Part shown: in pieces, positions 1-9,275 of the stretch | Numbering within the stretch: the first letter of the stretch is position 1 | How the letters are laid out: each line of letters opens with the position of its first letter | Source of the DNA: Marsupella aquatica | Lineage: Eukaryota > Marchantiophyta | Assembly (NCBI GenBank): GCA_973895155.1 | Contig: OZ316896.1 | Location: 2,294,001 to 2,358,000, forward strand | DNA: 64,000 bases | Direction: 5' to 3' | Notes under the pieces: generated by a model | Database searches by the model: none | Told to the model about the DNA's origin: nothing | What the model saw: the letters and a program-made list of their open reading frames with translations, nothing else | Position numbers and translations under genes: made by a program

Positions 1-1
1 A

Positions 2-307
2 TGCACCTCCAAGAAATGGAACCAGCTCGTAATTTGTACACGAGTCTGGGGTATTCTTAGACTAGCAAAAAGCCAGCTTGAGGAAGTAAATGAAATGCTG
101 ACAAGCATTCCCAATGGAAAACCCCTTCAGAATGTCCATATTGAAGCTTTTGTTAGGATGGAAACACCGAATCTTCCTCCAATCAATTTCTTAGGTTTAT
201 TTTCAAGGTCTGACCTAAATCGATTTCAAGAAGACTGGCACAATCTTGAGAAAGATGAGCAAGCGAGGCTCTTGGAAATGTATGGGGAAGCTTCTAGTCT
301 GGTTTAG
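2..307 (+). CDS. 5'-truncated ORF of unknown function
   Basis: An open frame runs from the window edge to a TAG at 305-307, giving about 101 residues with an internal Met at 95. The peptide is hydrophilic, with a Pro-rich stretch (ETPNLPPINFLG) and a charged C-terminus. I recognise no family. An AG at 59-60 could be a splice acceptor, so this may be the last exon of a gene that starts outside the window. It lies 270 bases upstream of a good TATA box belonging to the next gene, in the same orientation, so it is probably a separate gene or relic. A chance ORF cannot be excluded. Confidence 0.3.
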   Translation, partial: CTSKKWNQLVICTRVWGILRLAKSQLEEVNEMLTSIPNGKPLQNVHIEAFVRMETPNLPPINFLGLFSRSDLNRFQEDWHNLEKDEQARLLEMYGEASSLV

Positions 308-620
308 AGCCATCTTGAATGGGCTCTTTGTAAAGACTCTTTTTAAGAATATCAACTTATTTTTTTTTGTGGCACAATTCCGAATGAATAAAGAGTTACC
401 CGATTCGCTACGCATAAAATCTATTTGGTTGAATACAAGGACTTGGGGATATGCCTTATCTCTTGTCCCATCAAGAAAAAAATATATACAGACATCCGGA
501 CTCCAACCCTATGCTTTTGGATACACATTATCGCCTGTGGAAACCTTATCGCCTGTGGATATGAAGGTGATAAAGTATAAATAGAAGTGCCTGGTCAGAA
601 AAAATTACTCTCATTTCTTT
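308..620 (+). promoter_or_regulatory. Putative promoter of the ParB/methyltransferase gene
   Basis: A perfect plant-type TATA box (TATAAATAG, 576-584) is followed about 25 bases later by a pyrimidine-rich stretch (about 607-640) that could hold the start site. Just upstream the 14-mer TTATCGCCTGTGGA occurs twice (about 528-541 and 546-559), a plausible paired binding site. No convincing ORF lies in 308-752. The downstream gene starts at about 1.15 kb, leaving a long leader that contains the first palindrome array. The TATA box is seen in the sequence; the promoter role is inferred. Confidence 0.45.
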
Positions 621-752
621 TTCTTCTCAACTTTGTTTGCCTCCGCGTTTTTCTCGGGCCGCAACATCTCTATAGCTTTTCGTATTTGCTCGAATCAAAA
701 CCAAAAAATAGGTAAAACCTGAAGAAACTCTCCCCTCCTTGTTTGGTTAATT

Positions 753-1106
753 GTTGAATCCTGAGAGGGATACGCCGTATCCCCATTTGTATTCAACTCT
801 ATTATTTGGCCTTCTTTTCAATTGAATACGAGATGGGATACCGCGTATCCCATCTTGCATTGAACACCCTCTTTTTAGTCTTCCATCCAAACCTCCTCGC
901 TCTTTCTTGACTTTGAATACGAACTGGGATACCGCGTATCCCATTTCGCATTCAACTCCCTCTTTTTCGTGCTTTGCATCAGACTCGAGGCAATTGTTGA
1001 GGTTGGATGCGAAGTGGGATACCGCGTATCCCATTTCGCATTCAACTCCCTCTTTTTCATTCTTTGCGTCAGACTTGGCAATTGTTGATGTTGGATGCGA
1101 AGTGGT
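753..1106. repeat. Palindrome array 1 (four hairpins plus a broken fifth)
   Basis: Four imperfect inverted repeats of about 40-45 bp lie at about 753-797, 820-864, 912-955 and 1002-1046. Each is centred on GGGATAC, 3 bases, GTATCCC, and is extended by arms of the form GAATNCGAA...TTCGNATTC. Centres are about 67, 91 and 90 bp apart. A left half-site without its partner follows at 1091-1106. The spacers are also related to one another (TCAACTCCCTCTTTTT-like). The array lies between the putative transcription start and the first coding exon of the ParB gene. The hairpins leave several frames open on both strands, which creates spurious ORFs. Confidence 0.85.
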
Positions 1107-1150
1107 TTGGTCTGGTTCTAAGTGTGTCAATCTTTTTCAGGATCATGTGA

Positions 1151-3106
1151 CCGAACAAATCAAAGTCGTCTGGTTCGACCCAGTCTTCACGGACATCCAT
1201 CGTCGATGAGATTTGGAAGAAAGACCTTTACACGGAGGAGAAACTCGTGAGGAATAGGTGGTACTTCAGGGATGCTCGGGTGATGGATATTCACAGAGCG
1301 TATGAAGGTCCAGCGGTGTGGTTGGTTATCGTTAAGGGTAAAGACCATTGCCATTATGGATTAGTCGTGGACACCGGGGAGGCGGATATCACCAACTCAA
1401 AAACAAAACAGCTGAAGAAGATTCCAATGTACCTTTGCATTCTTCCGAACAATGCCTTCACTGTAGTTGTCCTCAACTACGAGAAAATTGATCGGGTCTC
1501 GATGAACACATTTCCTGATGACCCGATCTGCCAGCTAATTTTGGAAGTGCCGGAGATTGAGGACTTCTCTTATTGGTGTTTGAAATTTGTCTTGAAGTCT
1601 TGGAGGGTTGTTGAGGATTTTACGAAGGTAGCGTATAGGTCTGTTGTTGGAGCTGACTTTGGCGTCAAAGAGTGGCCTTTGAAGTTGAAAGTGACGAAGC
1701 CTACCGATCCGGCTTTGAAGTCAGGGGAGATGTCTGGAACACCCTCGACAAAGGAGAAATCTGCCACAGTTTCTTTTAAGGAACCGGCAAAGAGGAAGCT
1801 TGCAGATCAACTCTCTGGGGAAGGTTCTAAAGTAGCGGTGTCAGGAGAAGCTATTGTCAAGAAGAAATTGGATCGACGTGACATCCAGAAGCGCGCGCCT
1901 TTTGCACCATGAAGTGTTGTCTCATCTTTGGTCCCACCAATTTCACAGACACCTCAGATTCCTTCAACTTCGTCAGGTGGGCTTTCTTTATCATCTAGAG
2001 GAGCTGTTAAAGAAAAGAAAAACGATTCAACAGATATCACCACAGCTTTGCAGCGGGAAGAGACACTTGTGGTTCGTGAAGAAGTGTCTCGGTTGATGGA
2101 GACTAAGCGAGTTCAGAAGACAACAGTTATTCTGAAAACAACTAACCTGCTTCTTGTTGACGATATTGACGACGAGAACTCAACGTTGGTTCGAACAATC
2201 GATCGGTTGCATGTGGAGAACATCAAGACTTTGATGAAAATGAATCCGACAAATTTCACGACGCCATTTGTCTTGTTTGTGATCCCAAAAGACTGCCCGA
2301 CAGTGACAGACTGGGACCCAGAAAAGGCAGCAAGTTGGAGATATCGAGTGATTGGAGGTAATCACGGTGCTCGGGCCAAGAGAGAATTGTATCAGGCTTA
2401 TGGGAGATAGATCTTCAATGAACTCCAAGCTTGGGTGTATGCTGGTCTCACAAGGGAGGACATTCAGAAACTTAGCATCCAACATAATATTGATCAGGAG
2501 TACAAGAAAAAAATGAACAACATTGATCAAATCCGAACAATGCATAAGATTTTTATTGCCAGAGGAATGGCAAAAACCAAGGAGACTAGAGAAGCGTGTG
2601 CGATGGAGGTTTGCCTCGACGGGTTTTTTCCGGGGGACGCCACAAGCCTGAAGAAGCATGAGCCTCTCTTCCAAATTGCATTTAGGTCGGGTAAGGTCTG
2701 GGAACTCCAAGACCAGATCTTTGAGATGTGGAACAAGTTGGAGATCAAAGGGCAGAATAAGCAGAAGTCACCGATCAAGAAACTCAAGAAAGGAAAGGGA
2801 AAAGCGCAATCGATTCCAAAAGCTTTGAATAAGCTTGCAGGGGGCCTTACCTTGACACCTTGGAGAGCAATCCAGGGAATTGAACACGACCAATTTTTGG
2901 AGTCCCTTCTTCTCCGAGTGAAGGACCGGATGATCTCTTTGGAGCAGATGGCAAAAGTAGCCGAGAGTTACAAGAAACTTGTGAAAATCAGCAAGCTTTT
3001 TGTTCAGTTGTCAGGGCAGAAAGACTGGGCGACTTGCAAACAAATGTTTCCGAAAGAAACAGAATCTGCCGAGCTTGAAAAATGGAGTGGGAAATTGTCC
3101 GATGTG
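1151..3106 (+). pseudogene. ParB-like N-terminal part of a ParB/DNA-methyltransferase gene, two in-frame stops
   Basis: One reading frame is open from 1151 (after a possible acceptor at about 1140) to at least 3106, broken only by TGA at 1910-1912 and TAG at 2408-2410. The first part is a hydrophobic/aromatic domain of unknown type. A Lys/Ser-rich linker follows, then a ParB/sulfiredoxin-like block at about 2190-2400: Ile-Asp-x-Leu-x-Val-x-Asn, a Pro-Phe-Val-Leu strand, then WRYRVIGGNHGARAKREL, matching the ParB 'GxxR/H..A' core. A Lys-rich region (about 2750-2820) follows. ParB-domain/methylase pairs are known in phages and bacteria. The two stops can be read as CGA to TGA and CAG to TAG. 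The splice to the methylase exon is unresolved, because the obvious GTATGT donor at 3107 leaves the wrong phase. Confidence 0.6.
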
Positions 3107-3183
3107 GTATGTTCTTCCCTTCCACTGATTGGACTTTTCTATTTGTTTTGCCATGTTTGGAGGTTTTCTTCGTGGATTTCTTG

Positions 3184-3585
3184 TTGGAATGCGAAGTGGG
3201 ATATGGGGTATCCCATCTCGGATTCACTTGTGCTTATTTGATGTTGGTGATGTTTCAATGCGGTTTTTTCTTGGTTGAATGCCAAGTGGGATACGCGGTA
3301 TCCCATCTCGTATTCACTTGTGGTTATTTGAAGTTTGTGATGTCTCAATGTGGTTTTTGCTTGGTTGAATTCGAAGTGGGATACGCGGTATCCCTTCTCG
3401 TATTCAATGTGGTTATTTGACGTTTGAGATGTTTCAATGTGGTTTTTGCTTGGTCGAATGTGAAATGGGATACGGGGTATCCCATCTCGAATTCACTTCT
3501 GGTTATTTGACGGTGGTGATGTTTGACTGTGGTTTTTGCTTGGTTGAATACGAACTAGGATACGGAGTATCCCATGTCGCATTCA
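3184..3585. repeat. Palindrome array 2 (five hairpins, ~90-bp period)
   Basis: Five hairpins lie at about 3184-3225, 3273-3316, 3363-3406, 3452-3495 and 3542-3585, starting every 89-90 bp. The core is again GGGATAC, a short loop, GTATCCC; the outer units show loop and arm substitutions, and the last has a changed left arm (AGGATAC). The spacers share a phrase of the form GATGTTTCAATGTGGTTTTTGCTTGG. The array lies between the ParB-like part and the methyltransferase exon, probably inside an intron that ends at the pyrimidine-rich acceptor near 3645. It is the same family as the array at 753-1046. Confidence 0.85.
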
Positions 3586-3645
3586 TCGTCCAGATTTGAT
3601 TGTATGAATTCCTAAATGGTTATCTCCCCATTGTCTTTCCTCCAG

Positions 3646-4781
3646 ATTCTTTTAACAAGTTTGCGTTTGCAGTTGAAAGCTTTTTCGAAGAAGAAGAACA
3701 AGATGCAATTGGTGCCGATGCGGTTGAGAAGCCTATGGAGGAGCTGACTTTGAGTGTTATTCCCCCGGGGTTTAAGAATTATGTTCAAGAAGCGATTGAG
3801 AACTACAACCGTCGTCGTGGCATTGAAACGGTTGAAGCAGAGTCGAGTGACCATCGATGGAAAAACGTTGACGGAAATTTTATCAGATATACATTGCATT
3901 GTGGAGATGTCAGGGCGCTGGATAAGTTTGTAGAGAAAAGGAATTACACACTTGCAATTGCAGACATTCCTTATGGATTCAATGCGCCTGGCTCTGAAAA
4001 TGATGAGGTCCCATTTTCAGAGAGTGATATTGTGGATATGGTGAATTGTTTTGCCAAGGTGACAAGTTCAAAGATGTGGAGGTTTGTTGTGATTCACTCT
4101 TTGCAGCAAACTTGGTCTGTGATGAATGCTCTTGGAAAAACTTGTAACGCAGGTGTAGAGGCTGGAATTTGGGAGAAGCCAAATGTACATGCTCATCCTT
4201 CTGGGAATCGATTGGCTTGGGCTTTTGAAAACTGGTCAATCGGATATTATCACGAGAGTGGTATTAGGACCAGAGACATGTACAATTTTGAACATGATGA
4301 GAAAAGTGTAAACATCATAAAAGTCCCTTGTGTTACAAAGAAATATGTAACACCATTGGGAGAAATAGTGAACCCTTACCAGAAACCGATAGCTTTAGCA
4401 GATTGGTTCGTTCAACATTTTAGTGAAGCAAGGGATTGGGTTGCTGATTTATGTGCGGGGAGTGGTTCGACCTCATGCGCTGCCTTGTTAGGGAAACGTC
4501 CGGTGACAGCCGTGGAGCTCAGTGCAAGCCAGGTGGATTGTATCTGGACCCGACTTGTCACGCTTGATGAATCATGGGACTTGAATGATGAAGCAACCGA
4601 GGAGGGTACAGGACCCATGAGCTTTGAGGTTCAACCACCTATTGGTGGTACTACGAGCACCCTCACCACTGGAACTTGCATTATTACAACTGCGGAGGAG
4701 AACGACAATGATGAGGATGAAGATGATGAAGTGGAACATGAAGCTCCGGCACTTGATCTTGGCTCATTCCTTGAGGTGTAG
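3646..4781 (+). CDS. N4/N6 DNA methyltransferase domain (beta-class order)
   Basis: The frame is open from about 3600 to TAG at 4779-4781. A polypyrimidine acceptor at about 3631-3645 makes 3646 the likely exon start. The catalytic motif IV appears as ADIPYGF (about 3957-3977), an atypical form of (D/N/S)PPY. The AdoMet-binding motif I, DLCAGSGST, comes later (about 4446-4472), followed by AVELS. Motif IV before motif I is the beta-class order of prokaryotic N4-cytosine/N6-adenine methylases. A strongly acidic tail (about 4700-4750) follows. Plant relatives are known from early-diverging lineages (the DN4MT class of Marchantia), but membership cannot be tested here. Target base, DNA specificity and activity are unknown. 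The upstream half has nonsense codons, so the gene may be dead even though this exon is intact. Confidence 0.7.
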
Positions 4782-5040
4782 ACTTAAGTTTGATTTGTTC
4801 TCTCATGTTGTATCTATTGATCCAAACTTGTGAAATATTGAGGAAGATTATGATTGGACTATGTTCTTATTTCACAAAGTAATGTCTTTGCAGGAACCAA
4901 AGGAGGATTTTGTATTAAAACATGTTCTGCATAGATTCTCACACAATCCTTCTAGTGGATTTCTTTTGGACAATAAAACATTGAGCCAACTTCTCAGGGG
5001 TCTCACTATATGGGGACCTCCCCATCGCCTGCGACGTTTT
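4782..5040. other. Intergenic stretch, nothing recognised
   Basis: This stretch follows the methyltransferase stop. It contains short open frames without recognisable domains and no clear polyadenylation signal. It ends at the first MITE-like repeat. Confidence 0.4.
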
Positions 5041-5295
5041 TAGGCCTCGGACCCCCTAAAATGTAAGAAAAAAAATTTATTTATTAACCCCTATAAAGTT
5101 GGAATATTCTTGGAATATTCTAAAAATTGGATTAAAAGGACCCTAATGTTCTTATAAGTCTCAAAATTGAATTTAAAAGACCCTATTGTTCTTCTACAAA
5201 AATTCTTAAGTCTTCCCTTAGAACCAATAAAATGACCCTATCCTTCGTCGCACGTGATATGCCATTTTTGTGGAAGTGAAACCCCCGAGGCCAAC
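5041..5295 (+). repeat. MITE-like repeat, copy A
   Basis: An AT-rich unit of about 250 bp is bounded by the short inverted motifs GGCCTCGG (5043-5050) and CCGAGGCC (about 5285-5292). It contains TTGGAATATTCT repeats, runs of the type CAAAATTGNATTNAAA, and a CGTGATA box near its end. Two more diverged copies lie at about 15,121-15,424 (same orientation) and 16,977-17,282 (reversed). No coding content. The dispersed family with inverted ends and no ORF fits a non-autonomous DNA element; target duplications were not identified. Confidence 0.5.
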
Positions 5296-5312
5296 TTGAA
5301 CCCGGTCAATAT

Positions 5313-6110
5313 TTGGGTGATGAAATAATGGAATTTTACCCACAATTAATAACCGAGGAACATGGAGATCTGGCTCCCTTAGTAAACACATTATCCTTTT
5401 TTTTTTACCCTTGGCTTGTTTCAAGGATTGAAACAGAACCAGCTGAGACCCTGTTGGAATCAATTCAAAAGATGCGGAATTATTACAAGCCACCATTTTC
5501 CCAAATTGAGGTCATTCTCATGCCAATTCACATGAGCATGCACTGGAGTCTGGTTGTAATATGTTTGGATCGGATTGAATCTTCGATCAAAATGTATCAT
5601 CTAGACTCTCTCGCCGGTCTACACTCAACCCATGTAATTGGATCAATACTGAGCAGGTATGTATATATTCGATTACATTTTTTCAATTTGAATTTATTTA
5701 TGTGGTACATAAATATAAACACTTTGGACTAATAACTTTGAATGATAATTTGCAGATATTTTACAATGGAATGAGAATTATTTTTTGGAAAAGTTCCAAT
5801 GGGAGTTGTGGAGATATACAATCCAATGGTAAGGATTTGAAAAGTTATGTCAACTTTTATTTAGTTCAATTATTAAACACTTTGGACTAACTTTAAGATT
5901 CTTTCTCAGGTACCTCAACAACCAAACAATTCAGATTGTGGTCTATTTGTTCTTCAAAATATGGACGAAATCAGAATTCAATGGCATATTACACAATGCC
6001 TTGATGCACAGTCTTTATTTACTGAAAAATGGTACAATTGTAAAAGAGCATGTAACCTTAGAAAATTCATTCGAGATCAAATTCTAAAATTGATGCATGT
6101 ACCTGTTTAA
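5313..6110 (+). pseudogene. Ulp1-like cysteine protease (C48 family), intron-containing, frame-damaged
   Basis: Three exons can be read: about 5313-5656, 5756-5828 and 5910-6110, joined by GT-AG introns that start with GTATGT and GTAAGG. The C48 catalytic set is present: His in MHWSLVVICLD (about 5541), Asp in YHLDSL (about 5604), and Gln/Cys in QQPNNSDCG (Cys about 5937). The family cleaves SUMO-like tags or acts as a transposon-borne protease. Exon 2 fits the family (a WNENYFLEKFQWELW-like stretch) only if one extra T near its start and one missing G at its end are assumed, so the copy has probably lost its frame. The N-terminal part is short for a full gene. It converges on the DUF7869 relic, so the pair may come from one mobile element. 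Confidence 0.6.
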
Positions 6111-6332
6111 GGACATCAATCTCAATCCTCTGAGTGTGCAGAACCTCTCTCTAATATAGCAGACTCTATAATTTTTTTAGTTTTTGTTGCTATTTGATTA
6201 GTACTTAAAAGCGCAAAGTTGTATGCATACACCGCTATTGATGATAGAACTAGTTTATCTTGGAGAAGTCGATTAGATATATTATCTTTCTCTGGAAAAT
6301 ATTTCCCATCAATAGCAGACTCAGCACTTGCT

Positions 6333-9156
6333 TCAGTTGTGTACCATGTGATTTTGATTCTCTCGGGAATGTCTGCAGTTCTTGTCAAAAATTTTGACAC
6401 CTTTGCCATCCAAAACAACTTGCCTTCTGGATCCTTGAATTGTTGCCGCTACACATATCATGGACCACTTATTGTTAACTTCCATATCTCTGAAATCTCC
6501 AAATTCAGCTTGCTTTCGTCGAGGTCCGGAGTACATAATTCTCCGTGGTCCAGCAACTTTGTCAACCAAAGTTGGATCAACACCTTCTTCAACAAGTTCA
6601 TTTCTCACCCTTGGAAGTAGTTGTGCACCTTGATTTTGTTGCGGCCAAACCCACTCAAATAACCACTCACCTTCCTCTAGGTGGTTTTTGATAATATCTT
6701 TTTGTTTCTCAAAAAAACTCATCCACCAAAGTTTATCTTCATTGTCAAAGTAATTGAAACCTTCCTGAATAGCTTTTTCATATTTCACCAGAGTAGTTAA
6801 TGCACCATCTGTATTGGAAGAATCATGGACATCATCCCTCTCAACACCTTTTGCTGACTTTAGTGACATTTGTGCAGCAACCCACATTCTTGAAGTTGGA
6901 ATGTAATTGACGAACGTCACTGCATCTCCCCAATCCTGGGTCGTGGAAAGGTGTTTCCCGTGAAATGTTGTCTCTTCGTTTCCATCCTCCATCACTCGTT
7001 TGAATCTGAATTGCCTTTGAAAGGTTATGAGATTGAGATCTCTCAAGACTCTACCTGAGACTCCCTTCTCATTTGGCTGGTCGTTTTTATTGACAAATTT
7101 TTGAAAATTGGCTACTTCATCCACAAATATGATCAAAGCTTGAGGTGAATATGCTCGTCAAATAATATCCTCGAGAGTCTCCAAGCGAAATGCTTTGTAC
7201 GTGCTTGTTTAACCTAGACGAAAATTTACTAAACATCTGATCTATCTGGTCATGTGTATGACCGACCAACAAGAAACCCACTTTAATCTTGTCAAAAATC
7301 TTCAAATCTACTAACATGTGAAGATAAGCCATCAAGAATTTATTCTTGTTTTCCCGAGTGGTATTATCTAATTGAAGATATAACACTCTTGGTAATGTCC
7401 CATCCCATGTATTCAATACATTTTGAATAACATGTATGGTCAAGTTTGCATCATTATGGATATTGGGATATGTCAAAAATACTTTTGCTGCAAGGTTCCT
7501 GTTGAAGATGAGACAACCTACAACATGTATTGGAATGAAATATTTTTCATCCATGTTCTTTGGACAACGAATAAAATGTGGTAGCTCTGTTTTCTTTTGA
7601 TCCATACCATCTATACAAATACCCAAATACTTGTTGGGCTCATCATAGCATTTTTTACAATGCTTGGCTAACTTCATCCTTTCCAATGATTGTACTTTTC
7701 AATGCTCCATAAAGGCATTGATATACTTTCCTGAAATTATACAATAGCAATGAATTAAAAATCAATAACTAAGGATAAACTTTGACAAATATTGAATTAC
7801 ATGTCATCAAATTAAAGTTGAAGGTTATAGTTAGTGGAACTTACTTTTATCCTCTTCAGTTGTTGCTTTGTCCCGAAGAGCCTTGAATTCAGTACAAGGA
7901 CCACAAGTAGAAAATCGACTCCTTTTAGGAATTCGTACATTTGGAAACTTTTTTTTCCAAACACGCAAAAAATAAGAATATGTAACTTGTTGTTCTTCTC
8001 GCAACATTGTTTCAGCTTCAAAGATTCCATGTATCTCTTGCTTTGTCCAATTGTCTGGCAAGTGATGAATCTCTTTATGGGGAAGACTATCCATATTTTT
8101 TTGGAAAAAATCTTTCAACCATTCCACCAAGTTTAGAAATGAAGGTGAGTCTTCCTTACAAAAAGTATCTCGTTCAATCCTTGTAAACATGTTTGCATGG
8201 ATTGTTGCCAATCTATTATTACCTAAAGAATATAGTTTCTTGAATCCTCCTCTACATATAGGTTGTCCATTTACACTATATCCACGAGAAGTACTACAGT
8301 TGTTCATGATACAACCTCGTAGCAAAATATTTTTTTGCAAGTGTTTACGACCAAAATAATACTTGCGTTGTTTTGAGCATTCCTCTAGACCCAAAGACCT
8401 CAAGCAAAACTTGTCACAACAGGGATACTTAAAAATATATTTAATTTTGTGTTTTTTTAGATTTGCAATGGTAAATCTATCTTTTCTAATCATCTGATCT
8501 CTGATTTTCTTGCTGGGTCTTGTCACCTCTACTCTATCCTGAATAGTGTCGGGAGAACTTACCCCCCCCCCCACTATTTTCTAGTGAATTAGAATTTAAA
8601 ACAAAAAGATTTGATGTAGAGTTGTTTCCACTCTCCACATTTTCTGTAACTGTTTCATGAACAATCTCACCTCCCAAGATCTCTTCAACAACATTTGAGA
8701 TTACAGCAGTCTCTCTGTCATTTGCAGCCTCCTCTGATCTCTCTTCAGAGTCTTCTGAAAATGTAATAGGTGTTCTGAGATTTCTAGTTTGAAATCTTCT
8801 AATGATATTCACATCTTCAGTCGGAGTACCGCCCACTTGTCTCTGAGACTGTAATCCCAGCCTAGGTGATTCTTCTCGACTTGAGGGCTCATCTTGACCA
8901 TTGAATAATCTTTGGACAAGTTTCAATTTAGCATGTACCCTTGAATTTTTGGGCCCTCTCTCCGGCAGCTCACTTCGCAATAATCTCTGAGGAATTTTTT
9001 GGACACTAGATCTCTTCCCTCTTTTGTTCTGCACTTGCCGTCCAATGGAAGATCCAAAAACCTCACACTGCATCCTCGCCAAAGGGCTTCGAAGTCCCAT
9101 GTTGGTAGTTTCACCACTCTGTGAAATAACTGATGGGAATACCGATTGGGATCCAT
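6333..9156 (-). pseudogene. DUF7869-type protein relic (probable transposon-derived RNase H-like)
   Basis: Reading from 9156 down: an Arg/Ser-rich N-terminal region (9156-8573); a cysteine-rich block (about 8450-7846) with motifs such as STCGPCTEFKALRD; an intron at 7844-7731 (GTAAGT...TTTCAG); then the DUF7869 core with GICIDGMDQKKT (about 7600), LYLQLDNTTRENKNK (about 7360) and LVGHTHDQIDQMFSKFSSR (about 7250), ending near 6333. The spaced acidic residues suggest an RNase H-like fold (inference). Lesions: a frame change across an 11-C run at 8562-8572, TGA at 7701-7699, a 4-base GTAC insertion near 7200, and TGA at 7160-7158. The family is widespread, multicopy and often near mobile-element genes; here it faces a Ulp1-like protease. 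Confidence 0.65.
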
Positions 9157-9275
9157 GGATTGTGATGCCTAGACAGGAATCACTCGGCCGGTTAAGTGGG
9201 TAAAGCAGGAAGGCACCCTAGGAACACCTTAGTATAGTGACAAAACAAGGAAAATATAAACAATTAGGGGCAACC
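9157..9275. other. Short leader before the gag-like ORF
   Basis: The stretch begins TGTGATGCCTAG at about 9162. The reverse complement of sequence near 14,965-14,975 begins TGTCATGCCGAG, so the two may be ends of one TG...CA element. No matching target duplication was found, so this is only a suggestion. Confidence 0.25.

Noticed and set aside
747-1209. ORFs on both strands through palindrome array 1
   Set aside because: They repeat the same short peptide in each hairpin and arise because the palindrome lacks stops; no start context or family supports translation.
3184-3585. CRISPR-like array
   Set aside because: Repeats are long palindromes and the 'spacers' are themselves related in sequence; the surroundings are eukaryotic and no cas-like gene is present.
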